A stretch of DNA of 64,000 bases from Chamaecrista fasciculata (taxonomy: Eukaryota > Streptophyta > Magnoliopsida > Fabales > Fabaceae): NCBI GenBank assembly GCA_003254925.1, contig QANZ01017430.1, forward strand, positions 95,968 through 159,967, in the 5' to 3' direction. Shown piece by piece: positions 12,241-23,203 of the stretch. The position numbers and the translations under genes are program-made. The notes beneath the pieces are model-generated. The model had not been told where the DNA came from, ran no database searches, and was given only the letters and a program-made list of their open reading frames with translations. Each line of letters begins with the position of its first letter. The first letter of the stretch is position 1.

Positions 12241-12786
12241 TTTTTTTTATTTAATAATACACTAAAATATATTATGTATTTCAATACCCAACAAATTTTT
12301 TTATTTCTCCAAATGGGTTACGCAGGTGGCTTACACGATTTTAATCTCCCTCAGCCAATCACATGGTGTCACGTGGCACTAATTGACACAAATAAAAATG
12401 GTTTTTCTGAAAATCTGACACTGAAATTGTAACTAGATAGAACGATTTAAGTTTGAGTAAGACAGACCTGAAATCGTGCATGCCCAGCACGATTTCAGGT
12501 GCATACCCTAAACTTGTGTTAGCCCAGCACCTGAATTCGTGCTGGGCATCTGTCTCACTCAGACTGAAATCGTGCTACCTAGTTATGACTTCAGTGTCAG
12601 TTTTTTAGAAAAAAAAAAACAATTTATTTGTGTCAGTTAGTGCCACGTGGCACTATGTGATTGGCTGAGGGAGATTAAAATCGTGTAAGCCACCTGCGTA
12701 ACCCATTTGGGAAAATAAGAAAATTTATTGGGTATTGTGATACTGATACATAATATATTTTAGTGTATTATTTAAATAAAAAACCA
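12241..12786. mobile_element. Foldback (MITE-like) element with about 190-base arms
   Basis: The left arm (about 12243-12425) and right arm (about 12585-12785) are near-perfect inverted copies. Shared blocks include AATACACTAAAATATATTAT, GGTTACGCAGGTGGCTTACA and AGTGCCACGTGGCAC-type sequence. The loop contains further small palindromes (CTGAAATCGTGC/GCACGATTTCAG around 12470-12500). There is no coding frame. The arms contain the G-box core CACGTGG, so insertions could carry a transcription-factor site. Confidence 0.75.
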
Positions 12787-14455
12787 ATTAGAGAATGCAT
12801 ATAAAAAAAAAGTCAACAAATTACTTTTTAACAAATGAACAATTTCCAACCGACGACAGTTCAATCGTTATCAAAACTGCTATTTTACTAGGTGTAGTTA
12901 GAAAATTTTGTTCATTGAGTGGTATTTGGAACGTAACACATACGTATTTTCATAAAAGCAAAAATTATACAAAATAAAACATAAGTGATGAGACGGTATA
13001 ATTTAAATATCTTAACAATAAAAGAGATGTAATTTAACGTGTAATTCAAATTTAGCATTGATAAAAATAGGGGAAAACATTTGTATGGAAAAACAAAAAA
13101 TGATCTGAGAAAATAGATGGTGGGGGAAAGGATGTTTGACAGTTTGACGCTTTTGGAGTGGATGAGTCAGCATATGTGGTGCTGTGAATGCCACGGTCAT
13201 TCCTCTTTGTGTGGAGAACTGCTGTACCAATATCTCATACCTGACCCCACCAATATATACATACTAGATACTACTTCCAATTCAATTCAATTCAACTTTC
13301 AACATTGTTCCCTGGCCAAGTAATTAAATCATTTAGAATTACAACCTTTAAAAAAAACATTTTATTCAGGTATTCGATTTTATTCAAGTATTATTTACTA
13401 TATGAAATTATCATTTTATGAGACATTAAACCATTTTATCAAACCCAATTCTTATTAATTAATAGATAGAGTTTTGGTTGGTATTTTCTGGCTTTATAAA
13501 ATACACGACTGTGAAGGGACTTCTTCTATTAGTTAATTGCTTTTAATATATTATGCCGGACACCTAGTTTAAATAAATATAAAAAAATAATTAGTGTGTC
13601 AATTATAAGGACACTTGATCGATAAATCATAATTTTAGTTGAATTTATGAACAATAAAGAAATGTCTGACACAAAAACGTTAATGTGGAGACAAGTTCTT
13701 ATGAATACTTGCATTAATTCCCTTATCGAGAAAGGTATTCTTATCCACGCACGTTGTTGCAACTTGGATAGGAAATGTCACGCTTATTAAACACACAAAA
13801 TAATCCCTTCGTCCCCACACTTTTATTTTACGACACAAACACGACGAAGCTCTAGCACCGGCACCCCATTGGCAGCACATGATTTTCAAACCCTTCCTTA
13901 ACTCTTATCTCGACTTTTAATAAAATATATATATATATATGTATATATATAAATATATTTTAAGCTTCAATTAAATTTTTATCCCTATAATTAATTTATC
14001 TCGTTCAACTTTTTTTATATGCTACATATTAATTTTTAAAATTAGTTTAGCAATTTAACTGTCTTCAAATTATCATAAACCCAAGCATATATATTCAAGC
14101 TCAAATAAAATGTGTGCATATATTTCTTGGCCACGCCATTTCGAAACTCTCTGAAAGTGAAACAAATAGATCAGATTTATGTGGAGCCACGCACGTACGA
14201 CACACGCTGAGTCTATGAAATTGTTAACCTTACGATTCTTAATTTTGTACATTTAGCATTTAACAGGCATGTGGAGCAAATAATTGTGGGAAAGTAATTA
14301 TAGAAATTAAGGTGGAGACCAAATTATAAACATATTTTTAATTAGTTGAATATTAAAATTAAACTTAAAAGATGAAGTCAGCTAGTGGTTGTTGATATGG
14401 ACTTTAAAGATGACGTAGCATATTTTAAATTATGATTTATCTCACATGTATGTAT
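12787..14455. other. Intergenic, no gene seen
   Basis: AT-rich sequence with a (TA)n tract near 13927-13950. None of the open stretches resembles a known family. Confidence 0.5.
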
Positions 14456-14600
14456 TCTTAGACCACATTTTAAGGTTTCTTTTGATTGATTAGTAGAGTA
14501 TCTCATATCTTAAAATCTACAAAAATTCATTTAAAAGATAAATTTTAATGTTTAAAAACTCATTTCATAAAAAAAAAATGTTAAGACACATATTATAAGG
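14456..14600. mobile_element. Degraded MITE, family B
   Basis: It shares the core AAGGTTTCTT-TGATT, TAGTAGAG-ATCTCATATCTT and AAATCTAC-AAAATTC with the better-preserved element at 41985-42151. The terminal repeats are eroded here. Confidence 0.5.
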
Positions 14601-15120
14601 GATAGATATCCTGCCCCTGCTCCAGATAATCTCCTTCCTGATTCCTGCAAGGATAACTCCAATGGGGGTTTTAGTCCCCAGAAGAGCCTCCGATGGCTAA
14701 GTCAGAATCCCGGCAGAGTAACAGTAATATCTTAATCTAATCAACTTACCTTCCACTTTGCGGGTCTCCTATTTATAATAGGAAAAAGGGGAATCGCCCT
14801 GCCTAGGCCTGCGACCTAGTCCATTATCCTCCTAGGTTTGTTACGTAGGCCTGGGACTGTCAGCTCGTGTGTCTCCACTATGTTTGTGGTCCCCCTTTCC
14901 CAGGGCTGCTCAGGTCATCTGCTCCTTCGATCGGTCTTCCTGGTATCCGAGCAATGGATCGCTTGGTCCTTAGCCTGTAGGACCTTTGGGCCTTGCTTTA
15001 TTAAGGCCTGTTGGGCCTTGCTATACTCTGTGACCCTTTGGTCCTTACTTTACCAGGGTCCATTGGGTCCTACTCTATCAATAAGGACGTTTAAAAACAC
15101 TTGAATGTAGCAGATTAGTA
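14597..15120 (-). mobile_element. LTR fragment, minus orientation
   Basis: On the minus strand the order is a TATA box (CCTATTATAAATAGGAGACC, near 14770-14790), then GACTTAGCCATCGGAGG near 14700, then a GC-rich end GGGGCAGGATATCTATCCC near 14600. This mirrors the layout of the LTR fragment at the window start (TATA box, then the CTTGAGCGTCGGAG-type motif). The GC content is far above the flanks. The outer boundary near 15120 is uncertain, and no internal region or second LTR was found. Confidence 0.5.
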
Positions 15121-16933
15121 TTATATTTTGCGGTCGCTTTCGTTGATGATGTCAGGCAATTAATCCGAGATAACTGCTCCTAAGACCCAAATCCTAATCC
15201 TATCAAGTCTCATGTCTGAACATGGAATGGGTCCTACGTTGGATCCAAATCCCATAGCTGTTCTCATCCTCTCTTTTCCAGATTTTCAATCAAATCAACT
15301 GTACTACTATTTGAATCCAAAAAAAAAAAACTTTACTAGTGAGCTTGTTTAGAGGATCCTTGAAAGATAGATCATAGATCTATTCACTTTTTAATCTTTA
15401 AATGATTATTAATATTTACTTTAGCCCCTTATCCGTTTGTCTACAATAAGATCATGCTAACGTATTCCAAAATCACATGTATAAAAATGACCAATTGATC
15501 TATCTCACACACTCACTCACTCATGAACACTTTGGCTAGTTAGAGTGAAAGATTAAGAGAGATAGAGAGAGATATGTAATTATGTAATCCAATCTTAATT
15601 AGTTTTTGATTCTCCCTTATATCTTTATTTTTGTGGTGAAAAAAGAAATAGAAGAAGCTTAGGCTCAGTTGAAAATGTTCATATTAGAAACAATCTAGGG
15701 AATAAACTACTAGCTATAACATGAAATATGAAGAGTGTGTTCCAAGATAGAAAGATTACTGTGAGAGATGGAGAGAGAGAGATGGTAAGGGAGAAGAAAT
15801 AAGAGAAAAATAGAGTGATAAAAGAAAAATAATAAAAATTCTGTTACAAATTTTGTTTAGTCTCTAAAAAATTACTTTTTAATGAGTGAAAATATTTAAA
15901 AATTTGTTATACTTAGCTTATTCTAAAGAAATTAAAACAAATATCTCGTTTTTCCAATATAATGATTAAAAAGTATTTTATCTTAAGTTTATTAAGATTC
16001 TACTTGTGATTTTCATTCTTAAAAAAAAAAAAAGAATCAAAAGTTTTTTTGTTGGGTATATCCGCCTTTGATCCTCTTATCCTTTGACGCCAGAACCATG
16101 CACTTCACTTGGTTCCTTCGCGTACACTTGGCATGCTTGTACGCTACCTGATACTTCGAAAGAATGTCTCTACTCTCTAGCCAATTAAAAGAAAAAATCA
16201 CAATTGGAAAATGCCAATATATATTAGATCATTACAAGAACTCAAGAAGCGTGATCTCTTAATATATTTTCTCTCAATTCTATAGAAGATTCTTTTATTG
16301 TTGCACATATGTAGTTTCAAGAATAAAAGCTTCGATCTATTTAGAAAAATTACAAAATTGCATCATATTTTTTATTAAATAAATCTCAAACTGTTTCATT
16401 TGTTATTTGTTTTAATAGTTTGCCATTATTATTATTATTATTTATTTTGAATACGTTATGTTCAAAATGATCAAAGAATAAAAAATTGGTGGTGCCATTG
16501 TATGTATACCCTTAATTGTTATATTATGCGGGCTTTCCCAGAGTTTTGCGTCATGCAGCCACATAGGACAAAACGAATTTTAAGTGGAATACCGTTTTTT
16601 CACAAGGTTGTATCAAAACGAAGTTATATTACACGTTTTGTTGGTGGAGACTGGAGAGTGATGCGCGACAGACAATTTTGCCTTAATCTTTTTTTTTTTT
16701 GGCCTGAAATTCTGCCTTAATCTGCTACTGGAAAAAAGAAGGAAAAAACTTTGGCCCTGAAAAAGGGTTACCCATACACTTAGGAAGCGCATGGATATGT
16801 GGATATAATGATAGAACAGAAAATAGCGAATATTACCTATAATTAATTAGTTAAAATGGTAAGTATTGTAGTCGAGAAAATATATTATTAGATTTTTAAA
16901 TTTATATCAAATCAACAAAAAATATTATTATTA
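15121..16933. other. Intergenic, no gene seen
   Basis: AT-rich with GA-rich and poly-A patches (15540-15580, 15760-15840). No coding region could be supported. Confidence 0.5.
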
Positions 16934-17147
16934 GGCCAAAGTCCTATTTTTGTCCCCCAGTTATGCTCAGTGTTTCAAATTAGTCCCCCAGTTATTTTTC
17001 GTTCCATATTGGTCCCTCAGTTATTCAAAACTTGGCAAAGTTGGTCCATCTCACGGTTTCCATCCATTTTTCTGTTAAAAAAAGACAAAATTGATTTTTA
17101 ACTTCTAAAAATTTAAATTTTTTGCATCAAGGACCTCTTTCTTTATA

Positions 17148-18286
17148 GGGTAAAATACACAAAAGAGTCCTGTGGTTTGACCCATTTTCAGATAGGGTCC
17201 CTGTGGTTTAAAAAGTGTCAAAATGGGGCCTTGTAGTTTCCTCCGTTAACAAATAGGGTCCTAGGTGGTTTTTTCCTTCCAAATTAACGGAGTCAGGTTA
17301 GAATGAATTTTAAAGTGGACTGTTTTATAATTTGAGCGTTTTTCTCTATTAAAACAATTTAGAAAAAGACTATTTTGCAATTTGAACCGAAATACAATCA
17401 AAATAAAGCAAATCGACAGTATGTTTTTAGGTTAAAAAAAACGCAGGACATGAACGCTAAATTGATTTTATCTCTATCTCCATCTCCATCAAGTAGAATC
17501 CTCATCTCCAATCGCCAAACCTAGCCCGACATTGCTTCACCCCTGTGTTGATTCCAAAAAAATTGAATCTTCCACCAAACAACAACTCAGTGGGATTGAA
17601 CTTCACAGCAACCTCCATTCATACATGTACGACTCTGTGTTCGACGATGATTAAACTGAATCGATGAAACTCTGCATTTTGAAGGTAAGTAATATGTGCA
17701 GCAGCATATTGGAGAAAAATCCGGAAAAATCCAATAATAATAGTCATGGACAAGTATCAAGGGGATTTAACTGACATATTCCGTGCAAATACTTCTACTC
17801 CTTCTACTTCTGCTTCTACCACAAGTGTTGGTGTTGGTGTTACTTCACCATCATCTCCTCTCTTCTCTAATTACAACCATCATCATCAGAGTCATGTTAT
17901 TAATAATAATAATAATTCTTCATCTTCTTCCTCTAATCTGCTGATGAATAATAGTAATCACTTCTCTGATTCCTTCGGCGATCCCTTCTCCACCATGCGA
18001 GATCCCTTCCTCCACACCGTCGATTTGCTTTATATGTACTTTATTTTGGTTTAAATTGCAAAATAGTCTTTTTTTAGTTTGTTTTAATAAAGAAAAACGC
18101 TCAAATTACAAAATAGTCCATATTAAAATTCATTCTAATTTCACTTTGTTAATTTGGATGAAAAAAACCATCTGGGACCCTATTTGCTAACGGAGGAAAC
18201 CACAAGGCCCCGCTTTGACACTTTTTAAACCACAGGGACCTATCTGAAAATGGGTCAAACCACAGGACCTTTTTGTGTAATTTACC
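17148..18286. mobile_element. Inner Mutator-like element carrying gene fragments
   Basis: The long terminal inverted repeats (about 220 bases) start GGGTAAAATACACAAAA at the left and close with TTTTGTGTAATTTACC at the right. The flanks TTTCTTTATA (17138-17147) and TTTTTTTATA (18287-18296) are a ten-base target duplication with one mismatch, the size typical of Mutator-like elements. The centre (about 17440-18050) is GC-richer and gene-like, with a splice-donor-like GAAG|GTAAGTAA at 17683 and a WRKY-type N-terminus. This is the structure of a Pack-MULE. Confidence 0.75.
17692..18030 (+). pseudogene. Captured N-terminal fragment of a WRKY group IIe-like gene
   Basis: The frame from 17746 reads MDKYQGDLTDIFRA, then serine/asparagine-rich sequence, then FGDPFSTMRDPFLHTVD. 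The pairing of YQGDLTD and FGDPF-MRDP-L is characteristic of the N-terminus of WRKY IIe transcription factors of the WRKY14/35 type. Fifty-four bases upstream, ATGTGCAGCAGC reads MCSS and would be the usual beginning of these proteins, but it lies in a different frame, one base out. The DNA-binding WRKY domain is absent: the fragment stops where the transposon arm resumes. It is a captured, non-functional exon piece; chimeric transcription is possible. Confidence 0.6.
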
Positions 18287-18644
18287 TTTTTTTATAATAG
18301 AACCAAAATGTAAAAAAAGAAGAAATAAGTTGAAAATTTTAGTTTATTTCAATAAAAAAAATAATCTCTCTCTCCTGACGAATTCGTAAGCGAGCCAGAC
18401 GGTGGAAAATTGACCCCATCCAACCTTCCGCCGGTGAACTGATCGCTAACCCTGACGGCGTGTAACCTCCTTTTCGGTAAGAATCGAAGCCCTCATCCTC
18501 TTCCTCGGACCCTGAAGACGACGAACAAGACGTGATAGATATTTACGATTACTGCAATTATCCCTACAATCCCTCGACCCTCTGTTCTAAATCTGTTCAG
18601 AGAACGAAATGATTTGACTTTTGGTTGAAATTGGTATGAATTAA

Positions 18645-19010
18645 ATGGAGATTGAGAAATAGGGTTTTATAAAGATTTGATTTTATTATTTAAGATTTGG
18701 GATATCTTATGTAATCTTTGAGTGACTTATATTTTAATTAGTTACCATATATTTTGGGATAGAATCCTTGGTGACTAAGGAATTAGGGACTTGGGCCTAT
18801 TGGGTTTAGGTTAAGTAATCCTTGTGTATCTAAGGTTTGGGATGTCTATAAATAGACTAGTAGCTAAAGGTAGAAGGATGACTTGAGAGGGAGATTAGTT
18901 CATCAGGTTATTGTATTCCCACATTCTATATATTGAAATCCTTTGTTCTTGGCTGGATGTAGGTTACACGTGTTCCTCTATTATTCTCTATATTCCGCAT
19001 TATCATACTT
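18645..19010 (+). mobile_element. LTR/TRIM-like fragment inside the outer element
   Basis: A TATA-like GTCTATAAATAGAC near 18844 is followed by a transcript-like stretch ending near GGCTGGATGTAGGTTACACG (about 18952-18971). That order resembles the promoter, R and U5 parts of plant LTRs. No matching second copy was found in the window. Identity is tentative. Confidence 0.35.
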
Positions 19011-19129
19011 GTTTAGATCTGTGAATGTTCTAAATCCTAATAGGTTTGTTGATTTGTTTGTACCCAGAAATTGTTTGGATGTGGGATTATAGGGGCATGA
19101 CCAAAATGGAATTTAATTGATAGAGGAAT

Positions 19130-19296
19130 GAGCTCTTGTCGGATCTCATCACAATTGAGAAGGTGTCGATGTTTGGAGGGACGATGTCGGTGCCGCGGAA
19201 TCTCTCGATGGTGCCGTTGTTGAAGACACGGAGGAAGCCGACGAATTTGGAGACCACTTCGGCATTAATGGGGGAAGAAGAGCTTGATGACTCCAT
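19130..19296 (-). pseudogene. Captured N-terminal fragment of a carboxylesterase (CXE-like) gene
   Basis: From ATG at 19296 the minus strand reads MESSSSSSPINAEVVSKFVG, then FLRVFNNGTIERFRGTDIVP. The combination F-FLRV-(N/D)GTIER--GTD-VPP is the conserved start of plant alpha/beta-hydrolase carboxylesterases (CXE/GID1-like). The frame then drifts and no HGGG or catalytic GDSAG motif follows. The fragment lies within the right part of the Mutator-like element, so it is best explained as captured DNA rather than a gene. Confidence 0.6.
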
Positions 19297-19550
19297 GAGT
19301 GAGTGTGTGTAAGAGAGAGATTATTTTTTGGTGTGAAATAAACTAAAATCCTCAACTTATTATTTTTTTTTTTTTACATTTTGTTTCTATTATAAAAAAA
19401 AAAGGTCCTTGATATAAAAAATTTAAACTTTTAAGAGTTAAAAATCAATTTTTTTTTTTAATAGAAAAATAGATGAAAACCGTTAGATAGACCAACTTTA
19501 CTAAGTTTTGAATAACTGACGTTCTAATATAGAACGAAAAATAAAAATTT

Positions 19551-21003
19551 GTTGAGGCAATAGAGTTTTTTATATAAGAAATGCGAGTGACTCCTTTGAT
19601 TTTTTTCACTATATATATATATATATATCAAATCCAGTTGGTAGAATGCGAGTGACTCTGACAGTGCGAGATGCTGATTCTTTTCGCGAAAACCACGCTA
19701 CTCAACTACATCTATTTTCTGGTTCAAAAAAAAAAACTACGACTATTGAAGCGGGAGCCATTGTCGTTTTGCATTCACTTTGATTCCATGCGTGTCTTAC
19801 ACGTGGCTCGCGCCTTCTATTCTCTACTTTTTTTTTCCCAATCAAACTTGTGGAAATTATCAAGTGCGCTGTGTGCAACGATATAGATTACGATGATGAC
19901 ATGGGGCCCACTGTTCTGAACGATGTATGATTATTTCAGGAACCTCGTGGAATCTCCATCAACGTCTGATCTTTGGGTGGGAAATGTTGGGTCCCTCCAC
20001 AAGAGGCGTGATTGAAAACTGGCCTAAACAAACACTGGTGGGAAAATCGTAACCTTAGGATTTGATATTTTTTGTTACAAAGTTTGATAGCAAAGAAAAA
20101 AAAACCTAATTCCTATATATAAATGTTTTATGAATTACGGATATCTGTTTAAAAATGAATTTATGTGCATTTTTTTATATTTATTATTAGGTAGTTTAAC
20201 AAAGGTAAAATATGTACTTTTTTTTAAAATTGAATCATTGAATATTAAATTGTAATAATATCCATTTATTAATTATTCATGTATTTTTTTTTACAGTTTA
20301 ATAGCAAAAATATGAAAAACTAAACCGAGTTTTTATCATTTGTTACACTAGGTTTCACTTAATAATTGTTTGCGTGAGAATTTTTAGAGTTGTGAGAACT
20401 TTGAATACGTAATAATATAAATACTTCATTACAATACAAAAGATGAGTTAGTAGTTAGTAATGTGAATAAGTTTGAATGAAAAAGGATTATGACTTATGA
20501 CCCACTGCAACGACATTCCCATGCAGGCATGTGTCGCACTCGCATGCACGTCAACTAGAGGAATGGGGTACATAAACATTACCAAAGAATATATTCTTCA
20601 CATAAATTTAAATTTGGTGAATTGAGTTGGTAGCGAGAGATGCTCATCATGTAATTCCATAATTGGAATATTCCTTTGCTTTTAAGTTATTCCGAAAATG
20701 CTAAGCCTCTTCACTTGGGTTAGGTGGGAGTAGAACAAAACTTATTCTACATTTCCAATACGTAAATACTTCCACTCTTGTTAGTTAAGAAGCTTCTCTC
20801 ATGAAAATTTATTTGTATTATTGCTAAAGGAAGGAACCCAGTCACGTGGTGTGATCAATGATAGATTTGTTGATTCCGATATATGATCTCCTTCACACAT
20901 ATATATTACTTTTTGGGTCGCAGCCCACCAGAGACATACTGGATCCTACAAACACATTGGGCCAAGATTACCAAAAGCCCAAATTTGTATCATATTTCTA
21001 TAT
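19551..21003. other. Intergenic, no gene seen
   Basis: AT-rich sequence with a (TA)n tract near 19611-19628. The phrase GAATGCGAGTGACTC recurs about 70 bases apart (near 19577 and 19645). There is no supportable gene. Confidence 0.5.
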
Positions 21004-21012
21004 TTGTCTAGG

Positions 21013-21228
21013 GGTGGGCCCATTCCACTAGCCCATAACGGAAGAGGAAGCCCATTACTAGAGTGTACTACAAATTACAACGACAAACAGAGTTACTGGA
21101 AAGAACAAGAAAGAAAGAAGAGAGAACAAGAAATGCTGAAAAAACAAGCCATGGTCAACACGTGCACGTCCTCAAGAGAGACGACATCTACTCCATGCGA
21201 TATCGATAATACTCAGTGGATAAAGTAA
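21013..21228 (+). other. Unassigned coding-like stretch
   Basis: An open stretch with protein-like composition (charged block YWKEQERKKREQEMLKKQAM) ends at a stop at 21228, about 340 bases before the phosphate transporter start. There is no convincing ATG. It could be a relic exon of an unknown gene or chance. I do not recognise it. Confidence 0.2.
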
Positions 21229-21564
21229 AAACAAAAAACATTTTTGAGTTGCAAATACAATTTTATTCCGAAAATAGCCATGTGGTTGTGGTGGATAATA
21301 TGTCTGGTGAAAACTGAAAAGGAATTGAGTCACTCACAGAAACTACAACCACCACTCATTCCCATCAACCAAAGCAAAAGGAATCCAAATCCACTCACTC
21401 TCACCTCCTTCACCACCATGCTACTACCAAACTTGATCAAAATTCAATGATCTTTCCCACATTTCTCTCCCTCTTTCTTCATCATCACCTACCAGTACCA
21501 CTCTTCCCATGGCAAACATCAATCGTCCTGAATAATAATACAGCCGTCTTCTCATCTTGTAAGC

Positions 21565-23166
21565 ATGAATCTCTCTGCTCGCTTCTCTTCACTCAAACCA
21601 CCACACAGATTTCTTCCCCGAAATTCTCATACCCACTTGTACCTTCACACCAACAGTTCCCCTAATTTCTTTCTCCATGTGAACAAAAGGGCTTCTTTTG
21701 CGTTTCCTAGGATTCAGAGTCCCAGACTCACGCACCCACTAGCCACTTTATCGTCGTTCGCGGGAGCTGAAGGGGAAGAACAGAAAGATGGAATTCAGCT
21801 TAATGGGCACGAACAGCAGCAACATACGAACACTACTAATAATAATGAGGAAAATGACTTGCCTGGAATGGCTCAAGCATTTAACATACCTTCCGCCACG
21901 GCTTCTGCGATTTCGATCTTCATAGTAGCAGCTGCTCTGACTTTTCCATTGTTCATGAATTCTCTGGGACAGGGTTTGGCCCTCAAGACTAAATTTTTAA
22001 CATATACTACGCTTCTGTTTGGGTTTTACATGGCGTGGAATATTGGGGCGAATGACGTGGCCAATGCCATGGGGACATCTGTGGGCTCCGGCGCTTTGAC
22101 TCTCCGGCAGGCGGTGGTGACGGCGGCGGTGCTGGAATTTTCAGGGGCGTTGCTGATGGGGAGCCACGTCACCAGCACAATGCAGAAGGGGATTCTTGTG
22201 GCTAATGTGTTTCAGGGGAAGGATAATCTCCTCTTTGCTGGCTTGCTCTCCTCTCTTGCTGCTGCTGGTACTTGGCTTCAGGTAGTTCTTGTTATTCTAA
22301 ATTTAAATCATTCTATTTCTAGGAATAGAAAATCATACAGTATAGGACCGTATGTCTCCAGTCTCCACTAAGCATTCTTCCATGTCGATGAGGGGATTTT
22401 CAGGCTTCAGAGGCCTTTCTTTCCAATAGGAAAGTAGAAGGATGTGAAAGTAGCATCCAAATATTAAATGTGATGCATATATTCTAAATTTCCTTCAGAT
22501 CAACTAAATTTTTCGCATGATAAGAAAATGTTACTTCACATGCTACATTGCAAAGCTAAGGATACAAACTTAGGTGCAATTCTCTAAGTGCTTGCTAATA
22601 TTCTCTTAAAAACGATGACGCGGATAACTTTTTTGACCAGGTAAATGGCGTAATTCTTAGTTGTTGATGATGTCCAAATGAATGTCACATTTTCGTTCAA
22701 GAATATAACAACGAACTTCTTGAAACTTATCTTAAGTTTTTTCCTACTGTTATTAAATGTTCATTGCTTTTTGAAGCAACCCTGCATATCGCTACAAGTC
22801 TTCTCAATTTATTTGCTGGACTTGAGGCAATAGCTTTGCAGGGCAATAAGGAACCAAGGAGGAATTAAATTTAGTTGGATATTTATTATTTTGCGCTATG
22901 CAGGTTGCATCATATTACGGTTGGCCAGTCTCTACTACACACTGTATAGTAGGAGCAATGGTAGGATTTGGTCTGGCCTATGGAGGAGCTGGTGCTGTTT
23001 TCTGGGGTTCATTGGCAAGGGTGATTTCTTCATGGGTCATCTCACCACTAATGGGAGCAGCTGTCTCCTTTCTAGTCTACAAATGCATCCGTAGGGTATG
23101 TTCTCCTTCTTTAGGACTCCATTCCACTTCTGTGAATTCTATTCCTTTCATTAAGTAGTTCAGAGA

Positions 23167-23203
<37 letters not shown>

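Larger units (their letters stand above)
16934..19550. mobile_element. Mutator-like element with captured sequence (copy 1), itself interrupted
   Basis: The left end GGCCAAAGTCCTATTT and the GTCCCCCAGTTAT repeats match the left end of the element at 62332-63506. The right arm (about 19310-19550) is the inverse and matches that copy's right arm, but the last 40 or so bases are missing or diverged. A second element (17148-18286) sits inside the left half; removing it rejoins sequence collinear with copy 2. Captured DNA on the right includes a carboxylesterase-like fragment (19130-19296) and an LTR-like piece (18645-19010). No transposase was seen, so it is non-autonomous. Confidence 0.7.

Noticed and set aside
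18480..18620. Coding-like stretch with DPEDDEQDVIDIYDYCNYP
   Set aside because: It may be further captured DNA in the outer element, but I could not link it to any family, so it is not listed separately.
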